From NCBI GenBank assembly GCA_029582165.1, contig CM055877.1, positions 41,048,749 to 41,112,748 on the forward strand: 64,000 nucleotides of DNA. The letters run 5' to 3'. Origin of the DNA: Portulaca oleracea. Taxonomy: Eukaryota > Streptophyta > Magnoliopsida > Caryophyllales > Portulacaceae. The notes beneath the pieces are model-generated. The model was not told the origin of the DNA and searched no databases. It saw only the letters and a program-made list of their open reading frames with translations. This document shows, one piece after another, positions 21,260 through 32,081 of this stretch. The translations under genes were made by a program, and so were the position numbers. Every line of letters starts with the position of its first letter. Position 1 is the first letter of the stretch.

Positions 21260-23108
21260 TGTGGGACCCAGAAAATCCCCGTGGTGTCCCTCGCGGTAAA
21301 CGGCGAGTCGAAAGAGGTGTCTTTTCTTTGAGAATATTCGCTTGAATTTCCGTTTAAATAAATTAAACTCATGCAATTCTTTTTTATTTTATTAAAGTCT
21401 AAGAATTTTATTTATTCAGAAAGTGAACAGAAAATAAATGAAAAACAAAAGGAAAAGAAAAAAAAGACAATAAATAGAGAGTCTCGGGATAAGGCTCGGG
21501 ATGATTTACTGTAGCAATACCTGCAGGTATTGTGAGTCAGTGGCCCCGAAAAAGGGTCCCGAGCCTGGAAGTCAGATCCGAGGCACGGGACTGGCCGGAA
21601 TACCGCCAGGTATTCCGTTTGTCCCGGCCTCGGGATCTGCTTCCGTGGCAGAAAATAAAGTTATGAAAATAATTTTTTTAATAGTTTTCCGAAACAGAAC
21701 ATAAAATCTGAAAATAAAAGAAATAAAAAGAAACGAAAAAATAAAAAGAAAAAAAGAAAGAAGAGTCGCCAATTAACTTTTGAACGAGAATTAATAAACT
21801 CAAAAGAAAAAAAAAAGAGAATCCACAAAACACGAACCACGAGATTCGGATCGGGGGTAAGGCTACGGATTCGGGATCGGGAATAAAAATTCCCGAATCC
21901 GCCCGTTCAACGAACGGACTTTACTAAACTGGTTAAATAAAAAGAAAGAAGAGGAGGAGGAGGAAGAGAAGAGAGTAGAACGGAGTATTAATTAGTGAAA
22001 TTAGTGTTATTTAGTTACATACGAATGCAATAATAAAAAGAGAAATAAATACAAGAAATAAAAGAATTAGCATAAACGTACCTTTATTCACAAGCAATCC
22101 ATATTTTTTAGGTCGAGTTTAGGGTTAACTCAAGTTACAAGATAATATGAATAAAGAAAGAATAGAGGAAAAGAAAGAACCTAAAATGCCAATTAAGCGT
22201 ATGCAAGATGAAAGAAATAAAGAGAGAAAAGAAAAAATGAAATCACCAAGTGTTAATACGCCAGGGTGATTTCGGTGTAAAAATGAAGTGGAGATAGGTG
22301 GGGCTTTAATAGGGAAATGGTGGTAGGAAATTAGGTTAAAACGAGGGGGAAAAGATGGCAGGAATACCGCCAAGCATTTAGGCCTAGCTGCGCGACGTTC
22401 AGATTAGGGCACACATTTCGAGGTGAGTTGAGGTGAGCCGGGTCGGGCAGAACCCGCCCACAATACCTGCGGCATGTTGGGCTTTGGAGGCGTCCAACTG
22501 CGCGTTTCCCTAGGTTAGCGCGCTTCCTGAGGTAAACAGGGTCGGGCCTGACCCGCCCAAATACCTGCTGGTATGCTGGGCCTGCGAGAAGCCCAGTTGC
22601 ACGCATCCCGAGGTTTGCCCCGCTTCTCGAGGTCAACCCGGGCCGACCCAGCAGAATACCTGCCGGGTATGCTGGGGTTGGGAGAAGCCCAGTTGCATGC
22701 CTTTCGAGGCGGGCCACTTCCCGAGGTCGGCACGCTTCCTGAGGCAACCTGGCCCGACCCGACAAAATACCTATCGGTATGCTAGGCCTGGGAGAAGCCC
22801 AGTTGCACGCTTTCTGAGGTGGGCACGCTTCCTGATGTGACCTGGGTTGGGCATAACCCACCTGAATACCTGCAGGTATGCCCATATCCGGGTTGCAGTC
22901 CGGCTTTGGGCCACGTGCCAGGCTTTACTTTTTTGGGCTGTTTGGATTGGGCATTTTTTGTGATGGCTTTTTTTTGGGGGTTTTCCTTCATTTCTTCATC
23001 TTTTTGCATTTCAAAATTCTTGGCATTTTCCTAAACTAAAATAAATAAAATAAAAATAAATTACAATAATTCTAAAGCTGAATTGAGTACCAAAATTCAA
23101 CGTCTACA
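21260..23108 (-). repeat. 5' LTR of the Tat element, uninterrupted
   Basis: 1849 bp, TGTGGGACCC ... CGTCTACA. Near-identical to the left LTR outside the solo-LTR insertion, with a few differences per 100 bp in the first 100 bases. It carries palindromes such as AATACCTGCAGGTATT (about 21516-21531) and AATACCGCCAGGTATT (about 21598-21613), and a GC-rich series at 22360-22880. The series also has CTGGGC...GCCCAG hairpins and CCCGAGGT words. Confidence 0.9.
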
Positions 23109-23390
23109 CAACTCAAGGTTGAAACTCTTTCCGGGAAAGTTGAAATCCCGATGGTCGGGTCCATTCCAGGTTTTAAAAGTCTTCCCTCATGGTGCGGTGG
23201 AGATATGAGATGAGCAAATCGGAGCGTTCAAGGTCAATGGGTAAAAGACTTTTAAGCTCTATTTTGTGGGTCAACCAATCGAGCAAGGGAGTATCATCAA
23301 CTTAACCACCCCTGGTGTGGTTTAAGAGGTACTTTGTCAAGCTTAGGACGTTAAACAAGCGTTTCTTGGGAGGCAACCCAAGCTTTTACG
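23109..23390 (+). pseudogene. Athila-like integrase, right half and downstream signature
   Basis: Starts with the second CAACT TSD copy and continues the interrupted integrase frame: [18 protein letters not shown], then [13 protein letters not shown] and a stop. [16 protein letters not shown] is a hallmark of Athila-type integrase C-termini. After the coding end comes GACGTTAAACAAGCG ... TTGGGAGGCAACCCAAGC, a conserved Athila sequence downstream of pol. This proves that 9185-10370 and this piece were one element before the Tat insertion. Confidence 0.87.
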
Positions 23391-23688
23391 GTTTTATTTT
23401 TTATTTTAGTTTTTTTAGATTTTCTTTAATTTATTTTTATTTTCTAGTATTTTGATTTTATTAGGTATTAATTTTAGGAAAATAAAAAATAAAAAAATTG
23501 AATAAAAAAAGAAAAAAAATTGAAAATTTTGAAAAGAAAAAAATGAGATGAGAGAAGAAAAGAGAAGAGAAAAAGAAAAAAAAAGAGGTGGGAGTACAAG
23601 GAGAGAAAGAAATAAGGAAAAAGAGTGAAAGAGAAGAAGAAGTAACGAGAGAAGTGGTTAAAAACAACAGTTGCAAAAAGAAGAAATG
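23391..23688. other. A/G-rich tract, probable Athila 3' region
   Basis: Low-complexity AT-rich then purine-rich DNA without genes. The many open frames on the opposite strand are composed of F, S and L from the TTC/TTT bias. Confidence 0.4.
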
Positions 23689-23707
23689 AAAAGAAGGGCA
23701 ACACGCA

Positions 23708-24431
23708 TAGGATGGTCCTCGCATGGCTGGCATGGACGGCACGTAATGAGCATGTGTATAACCGCATAAACACTCATGGAAGAATTCTGGCGACGAGGAC
23801 CAAACAGGCAGTGGCTAACGTGAACATGACGCAACAATTGGAAGCTCGATGGAGAACGTGCATGAACTGGAACAGTCCCAGATGTTGGGTACCGGCCTGA
23901 GGAGAATATACACAAGTTCAATTTTGATGCGAAAATTAGATCATATGGCTGGGTGTCCCTCGGGATAGCAGGCCGTGACAGATGGGGAGAACTCAAGGTT
24001 GCTGCGGTGAGAAAATGGCGAGCAAGATGGGATCCTACTGTGGCGAAAGCAAAGGCGGCGTTATATGCAGTTCAAATAGCTAGTAGACTTGCATACACCA
24101 TAGTAGTCTTTGAATCGGGTTGTCTTGCACTCATTCACCGCTTGAATAGCAACGAGAGATGTCTAGATGAGTTAGATAATATTATTGCAGACATTCAATT
24201 TTTATCTAGGAATTTTGATAGTTGTAAGTGGATGCACGTCCGAAGGGAAGGAAATACGGTCGCTCATAATATGGCGAGGGTGAATCCGAATGGGGAAGAG
24301 CAGGTCTGACTAGGGTGAATCCGAATGGGGAAGAGCAGGTCTGACTAGGGTTTAGTCCTAGTCAAATCTCAACATATGTACTGATGGATCGTTTATCAAT
24401 ATAAGTTTACCTGCTTTCCGTCAAAAAAATA
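23708..24431 (+). mobile_element. 5'-truncated LINE with RNase H domain and 19-bp TSD
   Basis: Flanked by AAAAGAAGGGCARCACGCA (23689-23707 and 24432-24450, one mismatch) and ending in a short A-rich tail. Only the last part of the LINE ORF2 is present. A linker (VLAWLAWTARNEHVYN) leads into an RNase H fold: KFNFDAKIR (first Asp), KAKAALYAVQIA (Glu), VVFESGCLALIHRL and HVRREGNTVAHNMA. At least two frame changes occur around 23900-23950. A 35-bp block (AGGGTGAATCCGAATGGGG...) is duplicated in tandem at 24277-24346. Dead copy. Confidence 0.85.
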
Positions 24432-24450
24432 AAAAGAAGGGCAGCACGCA

Positions 24451-26640
24451 ATGTCAAACACGAGACCTGAAGGCGCAACACGGCTTCAACAGTGCTGACC
24501 CTGGAACGACCCGTGTTGGCCTCCAGAGAGTAAAAAATCGTAGCACGGGTCAGCACGTACCGTATTGACCCCCCAATTCCAGGTAACACGGGTATTTTAC
24601 CCGTTCTCTCGTCGTTTTTTCTCATTTTTTCAAACTCACGTGAAATCTTTATCTTCTTCTCTACTTTAGCAGCCACCCCCACACTTTCTTCAACCTCCAT
24701 ACTCATTCCTCCTCCATTACTCTTTGCTCTCTATTTCCCTCAATTCTCACTCAAATAAGTGAATCACTCCATTTTCCCTCCATTCTTTTTTTTCCCTTCC
24801 TCTTTCAGATCTCCATAATTTCATACACTTTCCTTTCACCCTCCATAACCAAAAACCTCTATTTTTATACCTCCTTCAAGCTCTTTCTCTTCATTCAGAG
24901 TGTATAAAGTTGGGTTTAGTTTTTCTAATTTCTTTGTTTTTCTTTGTTTAGTTTAGTTTTATTTTCGTTTTTAGTTTGAATTTTCATGCTTTTCATGTTT
25001 TTCTTGTGTACCCACCATTGTTGTATTGAAGCTTTTTGAAGTTTTTGTTTGATGTTTGTGTATTGTTTATGTATTTTAGTTTAATTCTCTGATTTAGTTC
25101 TTATATTTAGTTTAATTGTTTAGTAAAGTTATTTGTTTGTTGTTTAAATTAGTCTAGATTGAAGGATGTAGAATGTTTTGGTGTTTTTGACATGTTTAAC
25201 TTAGTATTGATTTTGACTGTTGTGATATTGTTGTATATTTGTATGTGGCGTTTGATATTTCTAGATGTTTAAATGAGTTTTAGTAAAAGTAGTTTAGTTT
25301 GTTTTCTTTAAGCTTTAGTTTAAGGTTGGCTCCTAGTTAACTTAGAGTTTTATTTTCTTCCTTCTAGTTTGTTTTGAAGATTTGTAAGTTCAATTATATA
25401 TATATTTGTGGGTTGTATTTTGTTCACATTATTATTTTTTGTTTAAATCTTTCTAAATCCATGTCTTACCTTAAATTACACAGTATATTTGTAATCCATT
25501 TACCTTCTTTGTGGATGGTTTCCTTCTTTGGGACTCAACTAATTTATAAAATTCCAAAGTGGCGAGAGGTGGCTCGTTGGGTGTTCGGGCGACGAAGTTC
25601 GGAAAGGAGGGGGTCGGAGTACCGGTGGTGGTGCTGGGGGAGTTGTTGGGCGCGTAGATTGAGGTCCAAACAGGGGACCCGAAAACAGGGGTGTTGTGGT
25701 GGTGTTTCACGGTGGTTTTTGGGTGGCGATAATGGAGGTTTCCGGCGAGGTATCGACAGAGATGGTAAGTTTGAAGTCTAATTGATGAACTTGGGTTATG
25801 AGTTGAGTGTTTAATTTGATTTTGGGATGGTTTTGAGATGGATGAGAAAGATGGGTATGGATGAATTTGGGTTTTCTGGGTATCGATTGGTGGCGGGTTT
25901 GGTGGCTGTGGTGGTCGGGGGTGGTGCTACTGGTGGCCGAAGGTGGTGGAAGAAGATAAATGGTGGTGAACGGTGATGGTTTGTGGCGACAGAGGGGAGC
26001 CGATTAGAAGAAGATGATGGTGATGGTGGAAGATGATGGTGATAACTCAAACTCAATCCGCTTGGGTATTTATAGGAATTGAGACTGATTATTTTATAAA
26101 TGAAATCTACATCTGGCATGGAATTCTTGCTGAAACGTGGCCATGGATTTTTGATGGGCTTCTAGTGACTCATTTCCTTGAGCCAGAAGAAGAAGCAAAG
26201 CAGAAGGGAGGTGAAGAAAAGAACAAGAGGGTAAGAAAAGTATACAACTTTTGATGTGTTTGTTGGGGAAAATGGGGACAAAGTAATGTTTTAATTTTAG
26301 AAAAAGTAATATTATTTTGTATTAAATATGTAAAAAATAGATTAATATATTTATATATATAAACTAGAATTAATAATTAATTTATAGAATATGAAAAATG
26401 GGTGAAATATAAAATACTATTATTATTTTGTAAATTAATAGGTAAAATATGAAAGGTGTGTGAAATATACGAGCTAAAATTCATTATTGAAATTGCTACT
26501 ATTAAAAATAATATTTTCCGAAACTAATAATAAAATTTTGTAAAAGTTTAGTATGACGATTTAATTAATTTGAGAGTAAATAAGATTAGAGTTTAATTAG
26601 TAAACTAATTGTAATTAAGAAATGATTAAAATTTTAGGGT
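24451..26640. other. non-genic stretch, possibly the Athila tail
   Basis: Begins with the right TSD copy and text like GGGTCAGCACGTACCGTATTG, then pyrimidine-rich and T-rich DNA to 25500. A GGTGG-rich stretch follows (25560-26030), then AT-rich DNA. Candidate frames, for example 26033-26254, have no recognisable motif. No LTR boundary could be defined. I see no gene I can support. Confidence 0.35.
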
Positions 26641-28585
26641 GTTACTGCTGGGCTTCACGTCCCTTGGGAATGCCTATGTTCCGTCTCACTAAAAAATTGA
26701 ACCTTGCGAAATCAAAGCTGAAATCCTGGGCTAAATCAACCTTTGTAAACTACAAAGCTAAACTCCAAAGAAACTCGGAGCTCCTCCATTCCATTGAAGA
26801 CAGGCTCATCAAAATCCTGATTGTGCCCGTCTTAATAGCTGGTTTAACCGGCTTATTAAGCAAAGGGAGCATTTGCACTCTTTCAATAAAAAATTTTGGG
26901 GGCCTTTTCATCGGAAGAATTGGCTTCTTAATGGTGATAGAAATTCTAGGATTTTTCATATAACTATGCGGAGTAGAAAAAGCAAAACAAGTATCTCTCA
27001 TATCAAGAATGATCTTGGTCAATGGACCTCCGATTCCCAAGAAATTAAAAATATTTTTATTAATGATTTCACCAAGCAATTCAATTTTGACGCAGACCCC
27101 AATCGTAACTTGGGCCTTGATATCTCTCCATGATTATCTGATGAAGATAATCTTATGCTAATGAAAGATGTAACCGATGAAGAAATTGAATTGGCTGTTT
27201 TCCATCAAGATAAATACAAAGCCCCAGGTCTTGACGACTTCGGTATCGGTTTTTATCAAGCCTACTGGAGCATTATTAAAAAAGATGTTTGTGATGCTGT
27301 AAAATCCTTTTTCAGAGAAGGTAAGCTGCTCAAACAAATTAACCACTCTCTCATCGCGCTTATTCCAAAGGTTGACGAACCCTTAACTCCGTCCCAATTT
27401 CTCCCAATCAGTCTTTGTAACAGTCTTTACAAAATAATCTCTAAAATCCTAGCGAATAGTTTAAGACTTATTCTAGACAAAATTATCGACCCAGTCCAAT
27501 CTGCTTTCATCCCTGGCAGATCCATTCATGATAACATCCTTGTTGCTCATGAATTTATGCATAAATTTAATAACATGAACGGAAAGAAAGGTTGGGTTGC
27601 TCTAAAGTTGGATCTTGAGAAGGCTTTTGACAGGATGGAGTGGGACGTACTTCTTGCTTCAAGCCTTAAAAGAGCTTGGCTGTACTGACAAGTGGATTTG
27701 CTGGATCCGTGAATGCGTTACAACTGTATCTTATTCTCTTATTATCAGTAATGAAACTTGCGGGTTCGTCAAACCCTCTCGTGGTATTCACCAAGGAGAT
27801 CCTCTCTCCCCCTACCTCTTTATAATAGGAATGGAAATCCTCACTTCCAATCTCCGAACGTTAACCTCGCTTCCAAATTTCGGGGTGGGTCTTTAGCTCT
27901 CACCCAATTCTTAAGCCAACCCATGTCTCCTTTTTGCAGACGATACTCTGCTGTTTGTAAAGCTACTGCTAATGCAACCACCCTTCTCCAGATTCAACTT
28001 TCTCTCTGGCCAGTTGATCAATGTCAACAAGTCTTCTCTCATTTTCTCCAAAAATACCAACTCCCAAGACAAGCACCTAATTTCCAGCATCTTTAATATT
28101 CCTAGACGGGATGGTCTAGGAAAATATCTGGGATGTCCGCTTTTTAAAGGTCGACCCTCCCACGGAACCTTCGATAATCTTATTAACAAGTCTTACCAGA
28201 AGCTTCAAGAGTGGAAAACCAAATTTATCTCAAAAGCCGGCGTATTACATTAATTCAATCAAACCTTGAATCTTTTCCTGCTCATACCATGCAATGCTTC
28301 AAGCTCCCTATCTCCATCGCTTCCAAAATCGACTCCATCAACCGTGACTTCTTTTGGAAGGACTTGAATTAGAATAAGGGCCTTGCTCTTGTTTCTTGGG
28401 ATAAGATTTTTATGCCTAAAAAATACGGGGGCTCGGGCTCCGTAAGTCTGGGGCGGTAAATAGTGCCTTCCTGAGCAAACTTTCCTGGCGCCATCTGTTT
28501 GGTTCAGGTATCTTGGTTGACTTAATGCGCCTTAAATACCCCCTTGAGACTAACTTCTTTGATTACAAAATTAAAAATAATGACT
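26641..28585 (+). pseudogene. plant L1-type LINE ORF2, left part (reverse transcriptase)
   Basis: Decayed ORF2 lacking the endonuclease. It starts in the linker (GMPMFRLTKKLNLAKSKLKSW), then HSFNKKFWGPFHRKNWLLNGDRN and the reverse transcriptase. RT motifs: YKAPGLDDFGIGFYQ, LIALIPKV, QFLPISLCNSLYKIISKILA, QSAFIPGRSIHDN, VALKLDLEKAFDRMEW, PSRGIHQGDPLSPYLF and the catalytic LLFADDTLLFVK near 27930. Several frameshifts and stops (about 27133, 27688, 27896) break it. The frame runs up to KIKNND, where the solo LTR at 28586 interrupts it. It resumes at 29955. Confidence 0.9.
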
Positions 28586-29046
28586 TGTACTTCGGTTGCG
28601 TAATTTTGGGTTTTTGTGAGGTAAGGATTGTCGAATCCACAGGGATGGGTGTTTAGGCTTGATAAGAAAATTGGTTTGCGTTGGGGTTTTCTCAGTACGG
28701 AAAGCAGTAAATTATGTAAAGGAAAGCGATTAAACTAATCTAGACAAGGATTCAAAGAAAGCAATAAAAGCATGAAATCAAATAAAGCAATGAAAAGCAA
28801 TAAATGAAAACTAAAATGAACAATGAAATTGGGTCAAAGAAATTATACCTTCGACGAACTAATCTTCTAATCTTCAATCTTCACTTGGATTTTCCCCCAA
28901 ACAAACAAGAAAATGTGAATTGGATTGCCAAGGATCCCCAAGTCCTCACTAGGAAGAAGAATTTGTGACCTTGATCCTCCTCGTCACTAAAAGTGAATTG
29001 GGTGTGATTAGCACTAGAAACTTGAATCAAATCAACAATGGCAATT

Positions 29047-29048
<2 letters not shown>

Positions 29049-29114
<66 letters not shown>
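29049..29114. repeat. (AG)n microsatellite
   Basis: About 33 uninterrupted AG dinucleotides within solo LTR copy 2. The other two copies of the LTR do not show it at this place. Confidence 0.95.
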
Positions 29115-29117
<3 letters not shown>

Positions 29118-29389
29118 TGTAAAACTTCAATGGAAATTGCTTGGAAAGAAATTTGAACACAAAGATTGCAAGAAATTAGAGAAAACTTGAAGAACAATTA
29201 AAAGTTTGAGGAAAGATTAAAGAAAGTAATTAAACCTAATTCTACTCTAATCCTACTCCTAAAATTAGCTAATACTAAGAACTAGATAATTACAAAGCTG
29301 AAAATATGTGCGTATTTATAGAAGGAAAGAAAATATCCCAAAACCTTAGGATTAGTTACACAGCAGTCGCGTCATTATCCGCAGATTGT

Positions 29390-29665
29390 CAACAGGTCGC
29401 GGGCGCGACCAGGCTATGGCCTGTTTCCTCCGTCGCTCACTCAAATTTCGTCGCGGGCGTGAAGCTCCTGGTCATGGGCGCGACTCAACTCTATCCCGGA
29501 TGCGACACTGTCAGTCACGGGCACGAGCTTCTTCTGTTCGCTGGCCTTGTCTTTTCTCCGCAGTACGTCGCGGTAGCGACGACTCATGTAGCGGGCGCGA
29601 AGCCTGAATGTCTCCGTTCCCTTGGCGGTGTCTTGACGCGGCAGGACTTTGTCACGGGCGCGACC
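29390..29665. repeat. GTCGCGGGCGCGAC palindrome series
   Basis: At least six variants of one dyad: GTCGCGGGCGCGAC at 29396-29409, GTCGCGGGCGTGAA at about 29450, GTCATGGGCGCGAC at 29471-29484, GTCACGGGCACGAG at about 29514, GTCGCGGTAGCGAC at 29567-29580 and GTCACGGGCGCGAC at 29651-29664. It sits close to the 3' end of the solo LTR. Open frames across it are incidental. Confidence 0.85.
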
Positions 29666-29954
29666 CTTACCGACTCGGGTGCGACGCCCATCTGTCTACT
29701 TCCCCTGTTTTGCGCCAACAATGTAGATGGATTCCCGGGTTGGTCTCGCCTCGAGTCTCGGCTCGGGTTAGCTCGGGTCGGCTCGGGAAATCACTCGAGA
29801 TTCCCTAAAAAGCCTCAATTAAGCCCAATTTCCTTCTAACTCTTTATTTTCCTACAAAACACAAAATCATCATATCTAATATATAAAACTGGGGCTAAAA
29901 CAAGCAAATATACCCTATAACTGATAAAAATTCGGCTTGAAACGAGACCGAACA

Positions 29955-31361
29955 TGACTCCTGGGCCTGGAAAGCCATTCTCAGAAACAGAGCTTGTTTT
30001 AAAAATGGTTTAAGATGGTCGGTCGGTGACGGGAGGGATATAAAGTTCTGGACGGATAATTGGTGCCACTCTTCAGATCTCCTCTCTCTGAATCCAAACA
30101 TTGATCCCGACAATGTCAATTTGGATCTCAAAGTTTCCGAAGTTATCACTCAGGATAAGCAGTGGAAATTTAATTTACTCCATAGTTTGGTTAACGATTA
30201 GTCTATTCGACTCATTCTGGATGTCCCTATCCCGGATAATGATGTTAGAGATCATTGCTGTTGGGGCATTTCCAGTAGTGGCTCTTTTACCACTAAATCT
30301 GCTACTTGGCTCGTTCATGGCCTCAAGGTGGATGCTCAACCTTGGGAATACCGGTGGATTTGGCAGTTAGACATCCAACCCAAGTTGAAGGTCTTCCTAT
30401 GGCTCCTCTACAGACAATCCCTTCCCACTAATAACGCGCTTTTAAAGCGGGGGTGTGCTATCACCCCGTTTTGTCCCTGCTGTTCCTGCAATATTGAGGA
30501 TCAGGATCACATCTTTCTACACTGTGTTCAAGCCAAAAATACTTGAAGCTTGCTTGTGATCAAGCTTGGCTCCCCTACCTACCGCGCACTCATACAGATA
30601 TTCTTAGCCTTCTTAAACATTACAAACAAGATCGGAGTCGAAGTCATTTGGAGGAGTTTGTCACCTTTCTTTGGAGCATCTGGAAAGCAAGAAATTCCCT
30701 CACTTTCCAAGGAATCAAGTCGCATCCCAATGACATCCTCATTCGCGCTAAAAAAGCTATCATTGAATGGAGGTCCCAATCCAAGTTTGACAGCCTTCAC
30801 TCTGAACTGAATTCAGACTGTCATTGTTCCCTCAAGCGCCCTTCTTCTTCCTGGATTTCCTGGTCCCCGTCGCCTATCGGCACGTACAAGCTCAACTTCG
30901 ATGGCGCCAAATCACCTCATGGTGCTGCTGGTGGCTTTATCATTCATGGTTGGGCTGGAAACTTCATTTCGAGTTGCTCCTTTAACTTAGGAGAATCCTC
31001 CATCATGGTAGCGGAAGCTATTGCTTTACGTAACGGTCTCTGTGAGGCTATTCGTCTTGGTCTAAACAACCTTGTTATCGAAGGAGATAACAAAATTGTC
31101 ATCGACGCGCTCAAGCGTCTTTGTGATACTCCTTGGACCATTCATCAAATTCTCTGTGATATCAAAATTTACCTAGCTCAATGTTCCTATTACAAGGTTA
31201 CTCACATTTTTTGCGAAGCTAATAGGGCGGCTGAATGGCTCGCTAAAGCTGGTCTTAACATCGAGGATTCTCATTTTTTGAATCTTGGAGAAAGTACTGG
31301 GTTGAGTTGTATGTTGCGTGAATATAGGCTGCGGTTGTCTCTTGAAAGAAGAGTTGCCTAG
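29955..31361 (+). pseudogene. L1-type LINE ORF2, right part (zinc knuckle and RNase H)
   Basis: Continues the LINE after the solo LTR: SWAWKAILRNRACFKNGLRW and GDGRDIKFWTDNW. Next come the zf-RVT region (FLWLLYRQSLPTNNALLKRG, CPCCSCNIEDQDHIFLHC) and an RNase H domain in the long frame 30543-31361. RNase H motifs: YKLNFDGAKSPHGAAGGF (Asp), MVAEAIALRNGL (Glu), VIEGDNKIVIDAL (Asp) and HIFCEANRAAEWLAKAG, where the usual fourth-site Asp is Glu. Stops at about 30200 and 30546 interrupt the part before RNase H. Together with 26641-28585 it is one 5'-truncated LINE of about 3.4 kb. Confidence 0.9.
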
Positions 31362-31377
31362 TTGTTTTGCTTACCGT

Positions 31378-31382
<5 letters not shown>

Positions 31383-31422
<40 letters not shown>

Positions 31423-31441
31423 TTATTTATTTATTTATTTA
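31383..31441. repeat. (GT)n(AT)n(TTTA)n microsatellite
   Basis: A compound simple repeat: GT, then AT, then ATTT units. It lies shortly after the LINE stop codon and may derive from the LINE tail. Confidence 0.9.
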
Positions 31442-32067
31442 TGTGTGCAAAGGGTGATGATTGTAATATGTGTGTTTCAAGGAGGGATTTTATGGAAAAC
31501 TCTAATTAATTATATTCACCCTTTTTTAAAAAGAAGACTTTAAGTATATTAATTGATGAGAGTTACTACCGATAATTAATAAATAATATTGATTAATTAT
31601 AAAAATAAAATGATACAAACATGGTTTCAAAAAAAAGAAGAAAATGATACAAACATAAATAAAAATAGTCATCTATGTTTATATGAGATAATTTTTTAAT
31701 AAGAGAAAATATTTTAGGGTACAAAAATAAAAAATTGTAATAAATGTATTTTAAAAAGGCTTTTATTGAAAACACTAAGTGGTCTCATTTACTTTTTTTT
31801 TTTAACAAAAGCATTAAGCATATTAGCTGATAGGATTGGTGACCATTGGCGAAAAATAAATAATATTGATTATTGCCTAGCTACAAATATAAAATAATTG
31901 AAAGTATAAATAAACTATCATCTATGTATTTTAATTTATAACTCAAGTGATTTAAATATTTAACGTGCAAAATGTTTAAAATTAAATATAATATGTAAAT
32001 TTTAAAATCTATTTTAGTCATTAGTTTTTGTTAATTTAGTGGAATAGTCTATTTAATTGATTAGATT
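31442..32067. other. AT-rich region with a diverged duplication
   Basis: No gene. Two diverged copies of a roughly 130-bp stretch appear at about 31540-31680 and 31800-31930. They share TAATAAATAATATTGATTA-like text, AAAATGATACAAACAT or its relatives, and TCATCTATGT. A T-rich stretch precedes the second. Confidence 0.4.
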
Positions 32068-32081
32068 TTATTGCACATAAG

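Larger units (their letters stand above)
10371..23108 (-). mobile_element. Tat-lineage LTR retrotransposon, non-autonomous, complete LTR to LTR
   Basis: The element is bounded by a 5-bp TSD, CAACT (10366-10370 and 23109-23113), and interrupts an Athila-like integrase. Both LTRs start TGTGGGACCC and end CGTCTACA. It lies on the minus strand: a primer site matching tRNA-Arg is next to the right LTR, a gag remnant reads leftward, and a polypurine tract abuts the left LTR. Without the nested solo LTR it is about 11 kb. The internal 7.3 kb has a gag remnant at 19301-20216 but no protease, integrase or reverse transcriptase that I can find. From about 14.1 to 18.9 kb it is a chain of different minisatellites. 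It would need enzymes from an autonomous relative to move. Confidence 0.88.
28586..29954 (+). mobile_element. solo LTR, copy 2, inside the L1 LINE
   Basis: 1369 bp, TGTACTTCGGTTG ... GAGACCGAACA, flanked by a perfect 5-bp TSD, TGACT (28581-28585 and 29955-29959). The LINE frame continues exactly across it, so both edges are certain. It has no internal region and no terminal direct repeat, so it is a solo LTR. It contains GTAAGGATTGTCGAATCC near its start, an AG microsatellite, and a GC-rich palindrome series at 29390-29665. Confidence 0.9.

Noticed and set aside
23474..23773. Minus-strand frames of about 95 residues rich in F and S
   Set aside because: Low-complexity purine tract read backwards, overlapping the LINE edge.
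29306..29839. 177-residue plus-strand frame in solo LTR copy 2
   Set aside because: It runs through the GTCGCGGGCGCGAC series and is absent from the other LTR copies.
31711..31720. ATTTTAGGGT shared with 26631-26640 as a possible TSD of the L1 LINE
   Set aside because: Only 10 bp, with no poly(A) before the right copy, and about 350 bp beyond the ORF end. Could be chance in AT-rich DNA.
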